A DNA stretch of 64,000 nucleotides from Desulfobacteraceae bacterium (lineage in GTDB: Bacteria > Desulfobacterota > Desulfobacteria > Desulfobacterales > Desulfobacteraceae), in the NCBI GenBank assembly GCA_016744295.1, contig JADGEQ010000005.1, positions 62,001 to 126,000 of the forward strand, in the 5' to 3' direction. The translations under genes and the position numbers were made by a program. Numbering within the stretch: position 1 is the first letter of the stretch; each line of letters begins with the position of its first letter. Shown piece after piece: positions 18,105 through 26,855 of this stretch. The notes below the pieces were generated by a model that saw only the letters and a program-made list of their open reading frames with translations, was not told where the DNA came from and did not search any database.

Positions 18105-19148
18105 ATGAAAACAAATTACCTTGATCAACTTAGGAAATACATTTCACCAGACGTCCGGACAGACCTATATTCCAGAAATATTTGCCCGTATTTGCTTTAC
18201 CAGATTTTTCCCTATTGTTTGACATTGATCGAAGGCGGATGGTTTGAATGGGTCCCAAGGGGGGGGGAAACCTCCACCCGGGAAAATACATTTTCCCGTC
18301 TATGGGGACAAAGACCCAACAGTGCATTTGTCAATGAAGTATTGGTCCGGTGCCCCAACCAGAACGCAGGAATAATTATAGGGATTGGACCTGACTCGGA
18401 ATCCAACTTAAAAATACGACTGCTCCATGTAGAAGGCCATTGCCGGATGGGATACCACACCGGAGATGTCTTAAACTGGGGAAAAAAAGATCTCGACAAA
18501 GATGAAATATTTGTCAGGAATTTTCCCGAATTGATGGGAAATGCATTTGGGGGGAAATATGAAATGCGTCCCTGCCATCCTGCAAAGGATCAAAAAGAAG
18601 CCAGTATCACAACAAAACAAATTCATACCCCCTGCCGGTACCATCGGCAAAAAACAATCTTTTCCGGAAGAACGGCCTTTGCAGGCGGACTTTGCCCTGC
18701 TGCTTTCCAGGTAGCATATCCAAGAGCACTTGGGGCCTATTATGGAGCGAGGCCCCAAAAAGAAAGCTCAATCTTCTGCCCGAATGGACCAAAAGGCAGC
18801 ACTGGAATCTGTGTAAAAACGAAACAGATATTCCCAGCTCCATGCCATGAATTGCTTGACCGACTGGCAACCCTTATTGGCAGCTTGCTTCATCCTGTTG
18901 ATCCCCTACTCTATTCCCTTGCATTTACAATTAGCACCGTGGCCAGTCATCATTGTATCCATCTCGAAAAAGAAGAATTTAAATTCAACCTGCGAAGCAA
19001 AAAAATTCTATGCCCTGCATCTGCTTATTCTCTGTACCCCTACTTAACACTTTCCGCAGATGCAAGGAAAAAATTTATCGAAAGTGGCGCTTGGTCCGAC
19101 ATGGTTTGTCCTGATTTTGTGGGAACCTCCTACACCCTTAAAACTTAA
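18105..19148 (+). CDS. Cys-Pro repeat protein resembling tandem TIGR04076 units
   Basis: 347 aa. Several degenerate copies of a small Cys motif module are visible. Unit A: NICPYLLYQIFPY (25-37) then VRCPN (81-85). Unit B: EGHCRMGYHTGD (110-121) then FPELMGNAFGG and RPCHP (140-159). Unit C: PCRYH (176-180), GLCPAAFQVAYP (195-206), IFCPN (223-227). Unit D: HHCIH (282-286), ILCPASAYSLYP (301-312), MVCPD (333-337). The order C-x2-[GH]..., CP-x6-[YF]P..., CP[ND] recalls TIGR04076, a short uncharacterised family of anaerobes, as I remember it. Four linked units in one chain would be unusual. Spaced cysteines suggest metal or cluster binding. It lies 13 bp after a B12 radical SAM gene. Function unknown. 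Confidence 0.65.
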   Translation: MKTNYLDQLRKYISPDVRTDLYSRNICPYLLYQIFPYCLTLIEGGWFEWVPRGGETSTRENTFSRLWGQRPNSAFVNEVLVRCPNQNAGIIIGIGPDSESNLKIRLLHVEGHCRMGYHTGDVLNWGKKDLDKDEIFVRNFPELMGNAFGGKYEMRPCHPAKDQKEASITTKQIHTPCRYHRQKTIFSGRTAFAGGLCPAAFQVAYPRALGAYYGARPQKESSIFCPNGPKGSTGICVKTKQIFPAPCHELLDRLATLIGSLLHPVDPLLYSLAFTISTVASHHCIHLEKEEFKFNLRSKKILCPASAYSLYPYLTLSADARKKFIESGAWSDMVCPDFVGTSYTLKT

Positions 19149-19156
19149 TTTATTGA

Positions 19157-21277
19157 ATGGAACCTATTGCCATGATGATAATCCTGATACTGGTCGGAGT
19201 TGTTTTTTTTTCACCCTTTGTTTCCTGGCCTCCGGACCCTCATTTTGGGTCTTTTAGTATATGGGCCCTATTTCGCCGACCAGGGGAAAAGATCCCCGCT
19301 GAAGTTGTTCTAGGCAATATGGGCCTCAGCCGAATATTTCTACATTATCTGGTTGAATGGACCCGTAAACTATTGGGTAAAAACGCATTGCACATCAAGG
19401 TCCGTTGGGTACAAGCGGGGTTCCTTATACTAACAGGGATAGTGCTTTATTCAATCAGTGTGAAATATTTATTGATAAATCCAACGATAGCAATGATCGG
19501 GACAATCATTTTTTTCTATGTATCCTCAAGGCCTCAATTTCTTTTTGCATATCTTAATGCAGAAATATTTTACTTTTTTTTTGCATCCCTTGCCGTGATG
19601 GTTTTATTTTGGGGTGGATTTAACTTGGAACTGAATTTTCCGGCTGGCATATTTTTCACAGCCCTGTTTGTTTTTGCCGGGTTACACGCCAAACCCTGCT
19701 ATCTGATAGATCCGTTTTTGATCGGCATAACCTCCCTTGCTCTGCTCGGGTGGTCATGGTCTTATATGTCTGCAATGCTTATCGGGGGCTTGGTTGGAGC
19801 TGGGTTTTATTTTTTTATGCTAAGGGGGCATATGTACGCAGACTCCTTAAAATGGCTGCTCCTTTATAGAAAACAATTCTCCTCTACCTTTTCAAATATT
19901 TTTTCCCTATTTCTGGTAAAATACAAAAAAGATCTATCCTCCAGTCCGCTACTGGGACTGATGGTCTTGACACTGGCCGGAATAATCTTCGGTCCTTGGG
20001 ACAATTACCAGTTCATTCTTTGCGCGTGGATGATCGCCAGTCTCCTGTCCTTGTTTGTCCAAGGACGATTTGAGCGGTATCATTTTTTCCCCTTATTCCC
20101 ACCTGCATCTATCCTTGCCACCCGGGGAATCAGCACATTCGCACAAGAAAACGAGGGTTTAATGATGATGGTGCTTTTGCTGTTCCTGTTTTTGGGACGC
20201 AGGTCATTAAAAGATTTCTTTTTTTTCTATGGATCCGCATCAATGGAGGAAAAAATGGCCAGGGGCGTCCCAAACTATGTCTATTACTGGGATACCCGTA
20301 TGGAACTGGTTACAAACCATAATACCCGAAAACAAGCCGATTTCATTGCCTGGGGAATCATACCCCAGATGTATTACCTGGTAAATCAGAGACCAGTGAC
20401 CAGTTATACTTTTTTTCATCACTGGATGGCATTTCTCTATGAACCATGGAAAAAAATTATGCTTAAGGATGTCATAAAAACGACACCTGAATGGATATAC
20501 GACTTCAACGCATGGAATAAAAGATACGGGCATTTCAATTCACTTGGTTTTTTTGCTGCAACAGGACTCGTATATGCCCCTGTCGATAGGAAAAAAAACC
20601 TTGTTTTCTATCAATTGATTCCACCAACCACAGTGCTTCCGTCTTTAAGCGATATGGGATGGCCATCGGCCCGATTTAACATATATGTTAAAAAATCCCC
20701 CATGGCAGATCTCTTCCAAGACGAGATGGAAATAATCGGATACAGCCGCAATTCATTACCCCAAGAATGGCGGAAAGACATCCTATCAATAGTTTCTTCA
20801 CTGGTTTGCGGTGAACGGATGACTTTCCCGGAATTGCACGAAGAAGAAGAAACGCTCTGGGAGAACCATAATACTGGGTATCTGATCAAATTATACGGTG
20901 CCGCAATTTCCATGCATCGGAATGACAAGAACAAGGGAATCTGTCTTCTTGCGGAGTGGCTGGATATTTGGAAGGCTTCCATTCAATTTTTTCCCCAAAT
21001 AAATGCCTTGGTCTTTGTCCTTGAACGGCTGGCCGGAACTAAGGAACCAACAATTTCCTTAGATAAGAACTGTTTAAACCTTCTGCCTCCAGAGCAAACA
21101 TTGGAGTTGGCACAATTCCTATTACTATCTTTAAATGCTGGGGTTCTGGCTGATACAGAAAAAATATATATAAAAAAAATGTTAGGAAATATCAGAATCG
21201 ACAGCGGTTCCTATTTTGATGAAAAAATCAAGATCGGACTGCATGAAATAAAGAAAAATCAAATCCTAACTGTTTAA
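19157..21277 (+). CDS. Large multi-span membrane protein, GT-C/GT39-like
   Basis: 706 aa. About ten hydrophobic segments fill the first 370 residues (for example MMIILILVGVVFFSPF, AGFLILTGIVLYSI, TIAMIGTIIFFYV), followed by a 330-residue soluble domain. This is the build of GT-C glycosyltransferases, which take a sugar from a polyprenol-phosphate donor on the outer face of the membrane. I do not see a clear catalytic Asp-Glu motif after the first span, although SWPPDPHFGS could be the loop, so the assignment is by topology and context. It starts 8 bp after the Cys-Pro repeat gene and completes the tight run that began at 15586. It might transfer or flip the island's product. Confidence 0.6.
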   Translation: MEPIAMMIILILVGVVFFSPFVSWPPDPHFGSFSIWALFRRPGEKIPAEVVLGNMGLSRIFLHYLVEWTRKLLGKNALHIKVRWVQAGFLILTGIVLYSISVKYLLINPTIAMIGTIIFFYVSSRPQFLFAYLNAEIFYFFFASLAVMVLFWGGFNLELNFPAGIFFTALFVFAGLHAKPCYLIDPFLIGITSLALLGWSWSYMSAMLIGGLVGAGFYFFMLRGHMYADSLKWLLLYRKQFSSTFSNIFSLFLVKYKKDLSSSPLLGLMVLTLAGIIFGPWDNYQFILCAWMIASLLSLFVQGRFERYHFFPLFPPASILATRGISTFAQENEGLMMMVLLLFLFLGRRSLKDFFFFYGSASMEEKMARGVPNYVYYWDTRMELVTNHNTRKQADFIAWGIIPQMYYLVNQRPVTSYTFFHHWMAFLYEPWKKIMLKDVIKTTPEWIYDFNAWNKRYGHFNSLGFFAATGLVYAPVDRKKNLVFYQLIPPTTVLPSLSDMGWPSARFNIYVKKSPMADLFQDEMEIIGYSRNSLPQEWRKDILSIVSSLVCGERMTFPELHEEEETLWENHNTGYLIKLYGAAISMHRNDKNKGICLLAEWLDIWKASIQFFPQINALVFVLERLAGTKEPTISLDKNCLNLLPPEQTLELAQFLLLSLNAGVLADTEKIYIKKMLGNIRIDSGSYFDEKIKIGLHEIKKNQILTV

Positions 21278-21309
21278 TATCTCGATCGGATACTTATTTT
21301 TGGGAAGCA

Positions 21310-21328
21310 ATCCCATCCAGGCTGGGAT
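21310..21328. other. Hairpin in the gap after the membrane protein
   Basis: A 6-bp stem (ATCCCA / TGGGAT, 7-nt loop) lies about 33 bp after the stop of the GT-C-like gene. No U-tract follows, so termination is uncertain. The remaining gap to 21449 shows no ORF or promoter I can defend. Confidence 0.3.
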
Positions 21329-21449
21329 CGACTTCATACCAGCGGCGGACGTCAACGGATGTCAATATTGACTCCCGCCTATCGGTATCGTGCCGAAAAA
21401 AAACCATTAAAACATCAATTCATTATGAGTCGGTTATGGAAATCCTTGA

Positions 21450-21590
21450 ATGAAAACCTTCATCGTTTCAACCAATAACAGATCAGAAAAGGATAACCCT
21501 TTTGAGCGGCCCTCTGTGGCAAGAATCATCGTTTTCGATATGTTAACCCATCTGATCTTTCGATTCCCTTTCTGGAGAAAGCTGATTTGA
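21450..21590 (+). CDS. Possible 46-aa ORF overlapping the next glycosyltransferase
   Basis: ATG at 21450 opens 46 codons starting MKTFIVSTNNRSEKDN and ending FPFWRKLI, rich in aromatic and hydrophobic residues in its second half. Its TGA (21588-21590) overlaps the TTG start of the glycosyltransferase (TTGA), which would couple the two. A GGA lies 9 nt before the ATG. It could be a small membrane-associated protein or the tail of a lost gene. Confidence 0.3.
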   Translation: MKTFIVSTNNRSEKDNPFERPSVARIIVFDMLTHLIFRFPFWRKLI

Positions 21591-23221
21591 CACCTTTTTT
21601 TAAATCCTTAATTCAACGATACTGGATTGGGCAAGATGCAGAGTTGGCAGCAGAGAAACTCGCCCAAGACATTATGTTCAAAAAACCATCCCAAAAAATT
21701 ATCAAAATCATTTGGGATGGTTTTGGCCCTATTGAAAAAAAACTTATGGAGGCACTGCATCGAAAAATCCCAAACCTAATCACCATCGGGTACATTGGTT
21801 CAAAAAGAACGCTACCCCATGCAATGCAAGATATATCCACTCAAATTATTACACTGGAACAATTGCCTGACCTTGATTTTGATATGATAATTCTGGCTGA
21901 CATCCATAAAGCGAAACCGTTAATACAAAAATTATTACGTAACGGTATCATACCAGACAAAATAATACTCCCGTTCCAAAATGAATCCTATAAGTCTCAA
22001 TTGGGAAAAAAAATTGAAAAAACAACTCAAAAATTCATACGGACGGTGTCAGAAAAAAGTTTAAATAAGAAAGTGATATTTTTCGTTGTGATGCAGCGAG
22101 GTAGTTTTCCTTCGGTTGAGTTTTTTGCAAATAGTCTGTCGGAAAACAGCCAATTTATATTATGTGCAGTTTACTTTTTTACGGATCCACCAGAAAAAAT
22201 ATTTGACGTCTCTATACACTGTAATGGTTCATTCCATCTACTAACGAATCTATTGAAAGCCATTCCATCACACCTTATTTATGTACAATCACATTTTAAG
22301 TGGATTTTTCTGAGCCAGTTTGTTCAAAACATCAAACCAGAATGCAGTGTTGTCCACGAAATAAATGATTGGATGGAGGCATTTATTGACAACTCTGAAA
22401 CTGCCGCTCTCTCGGAAAAAACAGGCCTATGGTCCAAAAATGAGATTAAGGAGATAGTGGAATGTGAGAATTATATTTTAAATCATATGAATGGGTTCAT
22501 ATATAAAAATGGGGGTGAATGGATGCACAATAAAATTGACGCCTCCCCTATTCACAGTCTCCATCTTTTACCATGCCCGCCAAAGAGAATGATGCGGCCT
22601 CCTGTTTCTCGTAGGAGAAAAGAATTCTGGCGTTTGGTCTTTGCAGGAAGAGTGGCACCAACAGATTCATCAGACCACTTTTTTAATGATATTAAACTCC
22701 TCCCGCTAGTACGAGAATTGACCCACCAGTCATTAAAAACAACCATATGGAATTCACCCATTTTTAACAACGCCCAATTGGAAATAAATTTCTTTGATTA
22801 TTGCCAAGAAAGCCGAAATAATGAATTTTTCCAATTGGAGCAAGGCACACCAATTGATAAAATTGTAGACCACTTAAACGGACATTTCGATTTTGGATTA
22901 ATGCTATATTATTTTATCCCAGATCTATCTGTCGGAAAAAACCATCTTGCTTGTAGCATGGCATCAAAATTGTTCACCTACATCGCGGCCGGACTTCCCA
23001 TACTCATAAGCCCTGAATTAAAATATATGTCAGATTTTGTCAAAATACATGGAATCGGATTGGTCATAGAATGTCAAGACATTCCTTCTCTTAAAAGCAT
23101 ATTAAATACGTGTGATTATATTGCACTCATCAACAACATGGCCAAAGCGCAAAAAAAATATTGTGCTGAAAATAATACGGAAAAACTATTGACCTTTATT
23201 AATTCCATTATCGGATACTGA
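21587..23221 (+). CDS. GT4-like glycosyltransferase
   Basis: 544 aa from a TTG start with GGAG about 10 nt upstream; an ATG at 21671 is an alternative that would remove 28 residues. The C-terminal part carries the GT-B donor-site pattern (CSMASKLFTYIAAGLPILISPE, about residues 458-480, then GIGLVIECQDI), which binds the nucleotide diphosphate. The middle includes a short LVFAGRV strand and a DFGLMLYY segment. The N-terminal third has DGFGPIEKKL and ITIGYIGS, a Rossmann-like acceptor domain. Acceptor and sugar are unknown. It is the last intact island gene before the insertion-sequence scar, and the GT fragment at 25060-25533 may once have been its neighbour. Confidence 0.8.
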   Translation: MTPFFKSLIQRYWIGQDAELAAEKLAQDIMFKKPSQKIIKIIWDGFGPIEKKLMEALHRKIPNLITIGYIGSKRTLPHAMQDISTQIITLEQLPDLDFDMIILADIHKAKPLIQKLLRNGIIPDKIILPFQNESYKSQLGKKIEKTTQKFIRTVSEKSLNKKVIFFVVMQRGSFPSVEFFANSLSENSQFILCAVYFFTDPPEKIFDVSIHCNGSFHLLTNLLKAIPSHLIYVQSHFKWIFLSQFVQNIKPECSVVHEINDWMEAFIDNSETAALSEKTGLWSKNEIKEIVECENYILNHMNGFIYKNGGEWMHNKIDASPIHSLHLLPCPPKRMMRPPVSRRRKEFWRLVFAGRVAPTDSSDHFFNDIKLLPLVRELTHQSLKTTIWNSPIFNNAQLEINFFDYCQESRNNEFFQLEQGTPIDKIVDHLNGHFDFGLMLYYFIPDLSVGKNHLACSMASKLFTYIAAGLPILISPELKYMSDFVKIHGIGLVIECQDIPSLKSILNTCDYIALINNMAKAQKKYCAENNTEKLLTFINSIIGY

Positions 23222-23295
23222 GAATCTGGCTAATATTCGAATTTTTAGTAATGATTCTAACAGGGCAATATTGAGCCGGCAATAAAATACATAGA

Positions 23296-23556
23296 TCACC
23301 CCGCAAAGGAAATTTTTGGATGCTTGAAGTAATTTCTAACCCGGCCTGGGAGTTTCTGCAGCTTTCGCAAATGTGATAGTGCTTTCTTGTTCGATTGTTC
23401 CTTCGTCCTAACAGGTGTGCCTGAATGAACTCCACTTTTTAAATCACAATTCAGATACTCGTCAGGATTCAACTCCGGTGAGTAAGACGGCAAAAAGAAT
23501 AATTCGAGAGGTTTGCAAGACAGCATCTTTTTTGGATTATAGCATTTTGAAATCAA
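23296..23556 (-). pseudogene. C-terminal remnant of an IS630-type transposase
   Basis: About 85 codons on the minus strand end with a normal-looking C-terminus (YFKHPKISFAG). They contain the IS630/Tc1-type motif FFLPSYSPELNPDEYLNCDLK around residue 20-40, which includes the final catalytic acidic residue. The N-terminal two thirds, with the first two DDE residues, are gone; a stop lies just upstream in frame and the IS5-type element begins 20 bp further on. The later insertion probably removed or displaced the missing part. Confidence 0.8.
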
Positions 23557-23576
23557 AATTTAAAAAATCAACTTCA

Positions 23577-23591
23577 GAGACCTTTGATTAA
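23577..23591 (+). repeat. Left terminal inverted repeat of the IS
   Basis: GAGACCTTTGATTAA, the exact reverse complement of 24976-24990. Confidence 0.9.
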
Positions 23592-23677
23592 CTCAGGACA
23601 GAAAGAGTTCGATTATCACAAAACAGTAACAAATCCAACAAAAAAAATAGTAAGCTTGCGATAAGCACTTTAAATTA

Positions 23678-23706
23678 TTGACAATTTCATTCATCCATGC
23701 TATAGA
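23678..23706 (+). promoter_or_regulatory. Sigma-70 promoter of the IS transposase
   Basis: TTGACA (23678-23683) and TATAGA (23701-23706) are separated by 17 bp, a near-consensus housekeeping promoter, 35 bp before the transposase start. Confidence 0.8.
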
Positions 23707-23741
23707 TTTTACAATCAAACAGCATAGATGGAGGCTATCTT

Positions 23742-24815
23742 ATGGGATTCAAACTAAAACAGAAAAATTTAACTTTTTCGGATTTTGAAAATTCCTTGAG
23801 AGATAAGAAGAACCGAAGTCTTAAAACATTGATGAATTTGGACAACACAATTGCTTGGGATAAAATAGAATCCATTCTATTAAAAGATTATCCCGTTGGA
23901 GATAAAAAAGAAGGGAATAAGGCTTATTCTCCTCTGCTTTTATTCAAATGCCTGCTGATCCAGAAATGGTTTCGGATCAATTCAGATCCCGAACTGGAGA
24001 GTCAAATCAATGATCGTAATTCATTCCAGACGTTTTTGGGATTATCAGCTAATATGGCATCACCGGATCATTCAACTTTTTCTAAATTCAGAAAAAGGCT
24101 GACCAAAGGTAAATTCGACGTCATCGTTGGAGATATCCTCAATCAATTTGCAGAGAGGGGATTGAGCATCAATGAAGGAATTGCCATTGACGCCCGTATT
24201 GTCAAATCAGCAAGTCGCCCAAAAAGTAATTAAAAATTAGAAGAGATAAAAGCCCGGCGGAATACGACAGAAGGCAAACTCGACAAGAATGGCAACCCCT
24301 TAAAATTTGCGAGAGATATTGAATCCAACTGGACAGTGAAAAATGACAAGCCTTACTTCGGCTTAAAAGAGCATGCAGCGGTGGATGCAAAATATGGTTT
24401 TGTTCTTACAACAGTTTTAAGTCGGGCTTCAGTGAATGATACCAATTATCTGGCCTACTGCACTTTATACAGTCGTCATATAAAACATAAACTATCGATT
24501 GTATATGCGGATAAAGGATATCACGGAGAACCAAACAGGTCATTTTTAGCGATGAATGAGTTACAATACGGTCTCATGAGAAAGGATGAGAAAAACGCAA
24601 AATTGACAGAACTTGAGATAAATCGAAATAAAAAAATATCCAAAACACGATACATCGTAGAACAATATTTTGGTTTAAGCCATTTCCACGACAATGGGCA
24701 AAGGGCAAGATTTACAACCATTGATAAAAATCATATTGATATCTGGCTCAGACAGGTTGCATTCAATATACAGAGGGGATTTAATATATTCAAAAAGCGG
24801 GAAGCAACAACATAG
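23742..24815 (+). pseudogene. IS5-type transposase interrupted by one in-frame TAA
   Basis: The reading frame from ATG 23742 runs in one phase to the stop at 24813-24815 (357 sense positions) except for a single TAA at 24231-24233. Reading through the TAA gives a normal IS5-family sequence: an N-terminal DUF772-like helix-rich region (HSTFSKFRKRL), then the first catalytic Asp in IAIDARIVKSASRP. The stop falls just after this. Downstream come KLEEIKARR, LKEHAAVDAKYGF, the second Asp in YADKGYHG, and the Y-2-R-3-E signature (SKTRYIVEQYFG). There is no frameshift, so this is a recent point mutation. Two fragments are unlikely to be active unless the stop is read through. Confidence 0.88.
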
Positions 24816-24975
24816 GTGCGTCCAAATATAGGGAATGGGCGTTAATGGCTGAGTTATTCCCAAATATTGCCTAAAAAATATGAAAATACGCCGCAATTTT
24901 TTGAAAAACAAGGCAAAATTTAAAGAAATCTGTTTGATTTGAAATCGAACGGCCGGGAGCTGAAGGATTTAAGTA

Positions 24976-24990
24976 TTAATCAAAGGTCTC
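24976..24990 (-). repeat. Right terminal inverted repeat of the IS
   Basis: TTAATCAAAGGTCTC on the + strand, the exact complement of the left repeat at 23577-23591. The 160 bp between the transposase stop and this repeat hold no gene. Confidence 0.9.
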
Positions 24991-25059
24991 AATTAATGGA
25001 AACCCATGATCAAAACAATCAAAAATCACGATTTTTGTTTCATATTTTTTATCTACTGA

Positions 25060-25533
25060 AAACCAAGCCGGTCAAAAACCTTGATTGAAAACAATGTTCA
25101 GATAAGGGTTTTTGGCAATCACTGGGAAAAAATTCCGATTTTTAAAAATATTGCCATGGGCAAAATCGAGAATGGTGCTGAACTTAACAAAGTATTCAAT
25201 GAATCATGTATCAACTTAAATATCAGCCCTGAAACCACTTACCATATGAAAGCACCGGAGGTAATGGCCGGCAATAATTTTTTGCTGACCCGTCATATTC
25301 CAAAAGCATATGATACAATGCCAATTGATATTTTTTTTGATATTGATCGAGAGATTGCTCTTTTTAAAAACGAAAAGGAACTTTTGGAAAAAGTAATTTT
25401 CTTCCTGACAAATTCTGAGAAAAGAAATCAGATAGCCAAGGCCGCATACAACAAGTTTATCACCACACGAACCATTGACAAAAGTGCCCAGCGAATTTTG
25501 GATGTTCTTCTGTCCTCAGATGAGTTGCAGTAA
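25060..25533 (+). pseudogene. 3' remnant of a glycosyltransferase
   Basis: About 157 codons are open after an in-frame TGA at 25057. The protein reads like the C-terminal half of a CgeB/GT4-like glycosyltransferase: the strand VQIRVFGNHWEKI, then the donor-binding region with APEVMAGNNFLLTRHIP, and a terminal helix typical of these enzymes (RNQIAKAAYNKFITTRTIDKSAQRILDVL). The N-terminal acceptor domain is absent; upstream sequence is the insertion-sequence right flank. A TTG at 25081 could allow a short product, but a lone half domain is unlikely to be active. Confidence 0.75.
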
Positions 25534-25567
25534 GACTCACAATCGCCAATTCACCGGGATATGAAAA

Positions 25568-26254
25568 TCAGTTCCGGCCCAGAATCAACTCTAAAAGAGT
25601 GAAATCCAGTTCAGAATCAATGTCCAAAGAACGCTTGTTCGGAATGATATAACCTGAAGTTAAATCAGAATAAAAAGACCTTTTCTGTATAAACCAGTCT
25701 GTTTCTGCAATATATACAGCCCCTGTAGGCAAATATACATGGGGCAGTCCCTGCCTCGGCCTGTTCAAATATTTTTCCCCAAGAATAGGCTCTAATTTAT
25801 TTTTATCCCCCATCCTGAACATCCAGTAAGGACTTTTATCCGGTTCGGTTACAGAAACTGTGGATTTTGCATTGGACTCTATGCAGAATTTAATACAGCC
25901 ATCTATATCTTTTGTTGCCGTCAGAGGAGAGGTCGGCTGTAAAAGCATCACATAATCATAGCCGGCAATTTGCTCAAGTGCATGTAAAATAACATCTGAT
26001 GCCGTGCTGTTATCCCCGGCAAGCTCTGCCGGACGGACAAAGGGCACCTCGCAGCCATATTTTTTTGCGACACCGATGATCTGATCATCATCGGAAGAAA
26101 GAATTAAACGATCAATATATATGGATTTTTTTGCAGCCTCAATCATCCAGGCGATGAGAGGCTTTCCCCCTGCCTGTTTAATATTCTTCCGGGGCACTCC
26201 CTTTGATCCGCCTCTGGCCGGAATGACGGCAAGTATTTTTTTTGTCTCAAACAT
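25568..26254 (-). CDS. legF: CMP-nonulosonate cytidylyltransferase (CMP-legionaminate synthase-like)
   Basis: 228 aa. It activates the nonulosonic acid with CTP to the CMP-sugar used by flagellin or LPS glycosyltransferases. The CTP-binding signature IPARGGSKGVPRKNI is at residues 11-25, followed by LSSDDD and LLQPTSPLTA near residue 125, all typical of NeuA/LegF/PseF. Length matches the family. It is the last gene of the minus-strand operon and its start overlaps the preceding SIS gene by 8 bp. The exact sugar (legionaminate, neuraminate or pseudaminate) cannot be told from this gene alone; the neighbours favour legionaminate. Confidence 0.9.
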   Translation of the reverse strand: MFETKKILAVIPARGGSKGVPRKNIKQAGGKPLIAWMIEAAKKSIYIDRLILSSDDDQIIGVAKKYGCEVPFVRPAELAGDNSTASDVILHALEQIAGYDYVMLLQPTSPLTATKDIDGCIKFCIESNAKSTVSVTEPDKSPYWMFRMGDKNKLEPILGEKYLNRPRQGLPHVYLPTGAVYIAETDWFIQKRSFYSDLTSGYIIPNKRSLDIDSELDFTLLELILGRN

Positions 26255-26849
26255 TATTCATTAATGCTTTTTTCTCAAGCCACAACGATTCTATGATCCC
26301 GTGAAGAATCGCCTCATGGCCCATTTCAACGATTCCATAGAGATCTGCCGCCATAAAAAATGAGACATCTGTTTTGATATTCCAAAGTTTATTGGTGTCC
26401 TCAAAACCGCTCAAAGAGATAAGCCTCATTCCTCTTTGATGGGAAAGTTCTGCACATTTGATGATATTTTCCGAATTACCGGAGCTGGAAATTGCAAATA
26501 GCAAATCATTTGGCCTTACCAATTTTTCCAAAGGCTTTACATATACATTCTCATATCCGAAATCATTGGCCATGCAGGTTATCAAAGAAGAATCCCCTAG
26601 ACTGAAGGATCTCACATCCAATTTATTGAGCATATCCTGGGACAGATGAGAACAGATGGCAGCACTCCCGCCGTTTCCCACCCACCAGACAGACGCCCCG
26701 GATTCAATCGTCTGTTTGATCACATGGCCGGCAGCATGGCACCCCTCCTCCAGACCGATCTCTTCGTGCCCCTTTCTGCATCGGGTAGCCATGATACTTC
26801 TATTTAATTTTTCCAACCAATTATATGGATTACAATTGTTTTTATTCAT
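26247..26849 (-). CDS. SIS-domain sugar-phosphate isomerase (GmhA-like)
   Basis: 200 aa. A single SIS domain with the phosphosugar-binding loop GNGGSAAICSHL near residue 58, and FAISSSGNSENII near residue 115, both typical of sedoheptulose-7-phosphate isomerase (GmhA) and related enzymes. In this operon it may supply an amino-sugar or heptose phosphate; a role in GDP-GlcNAc supply, as the Campylobacter ptm genes have, is possible but not shown. It lies 6 bp after the CBS-nucleotidyltransferase gene. No second SIS domain is present, so it is not a GlmS-type amidotransferase. Confidence 0.82.
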   Translation of the reverse strand: MNKNNCNPYNWLEKLNRSIMATRCRKGHEEIGLEEGCHAAGHVIKQTIESGASVWWVGNGGSAAICSHLSQDMLNKLDVRSFSLGDSSLITCMANDFGYENVYVKPLEKLVRPNDLLFAISSSGNSENIIKCAELSHQRGMRLISLSGFEDTNKLWNIKTDVSFFMAADLYGIVEMGHEAILHGIIESLWLEKKALMNNV

Positions 26850-26855
26850 ATATGT

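Larger units (their letters stand above)
23577..24990 (+). mobile_element. IS5-type insertion sequence, about 1.4 kb
   Basis: Perfect 15-bp inverted repeats bound the element, with one transposase frame between them, its own promoter on the left and about 160 bp after the gene on the right. Size and coding layout suit the IS5 family. No matching target duplication is seen at the outer edges (TTCA on the left, AATT on the right), so flanking DNA may have been lost after insertion. It separates an IS630 remnant from the 3' part of a glycosyltransferase. Confidence 0.85.

Noticed and set aside
21278..21449. Riboswitch or RNA element in the 300-bp gap
   Set aside because: Only one small hairpin is visible, with no conserved core such as a B12-box.
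23573..24994. Target-site duplication around the IS5-type element
   Set aside because: The flanking tetramers (TTCA, AATT) do not match.
25021..25036. Inverted repeat AAAAATC-AC-GATTTTT as an IS630 end
   Set aside because: It is short, AT-rich and its mate on the left side was not found.
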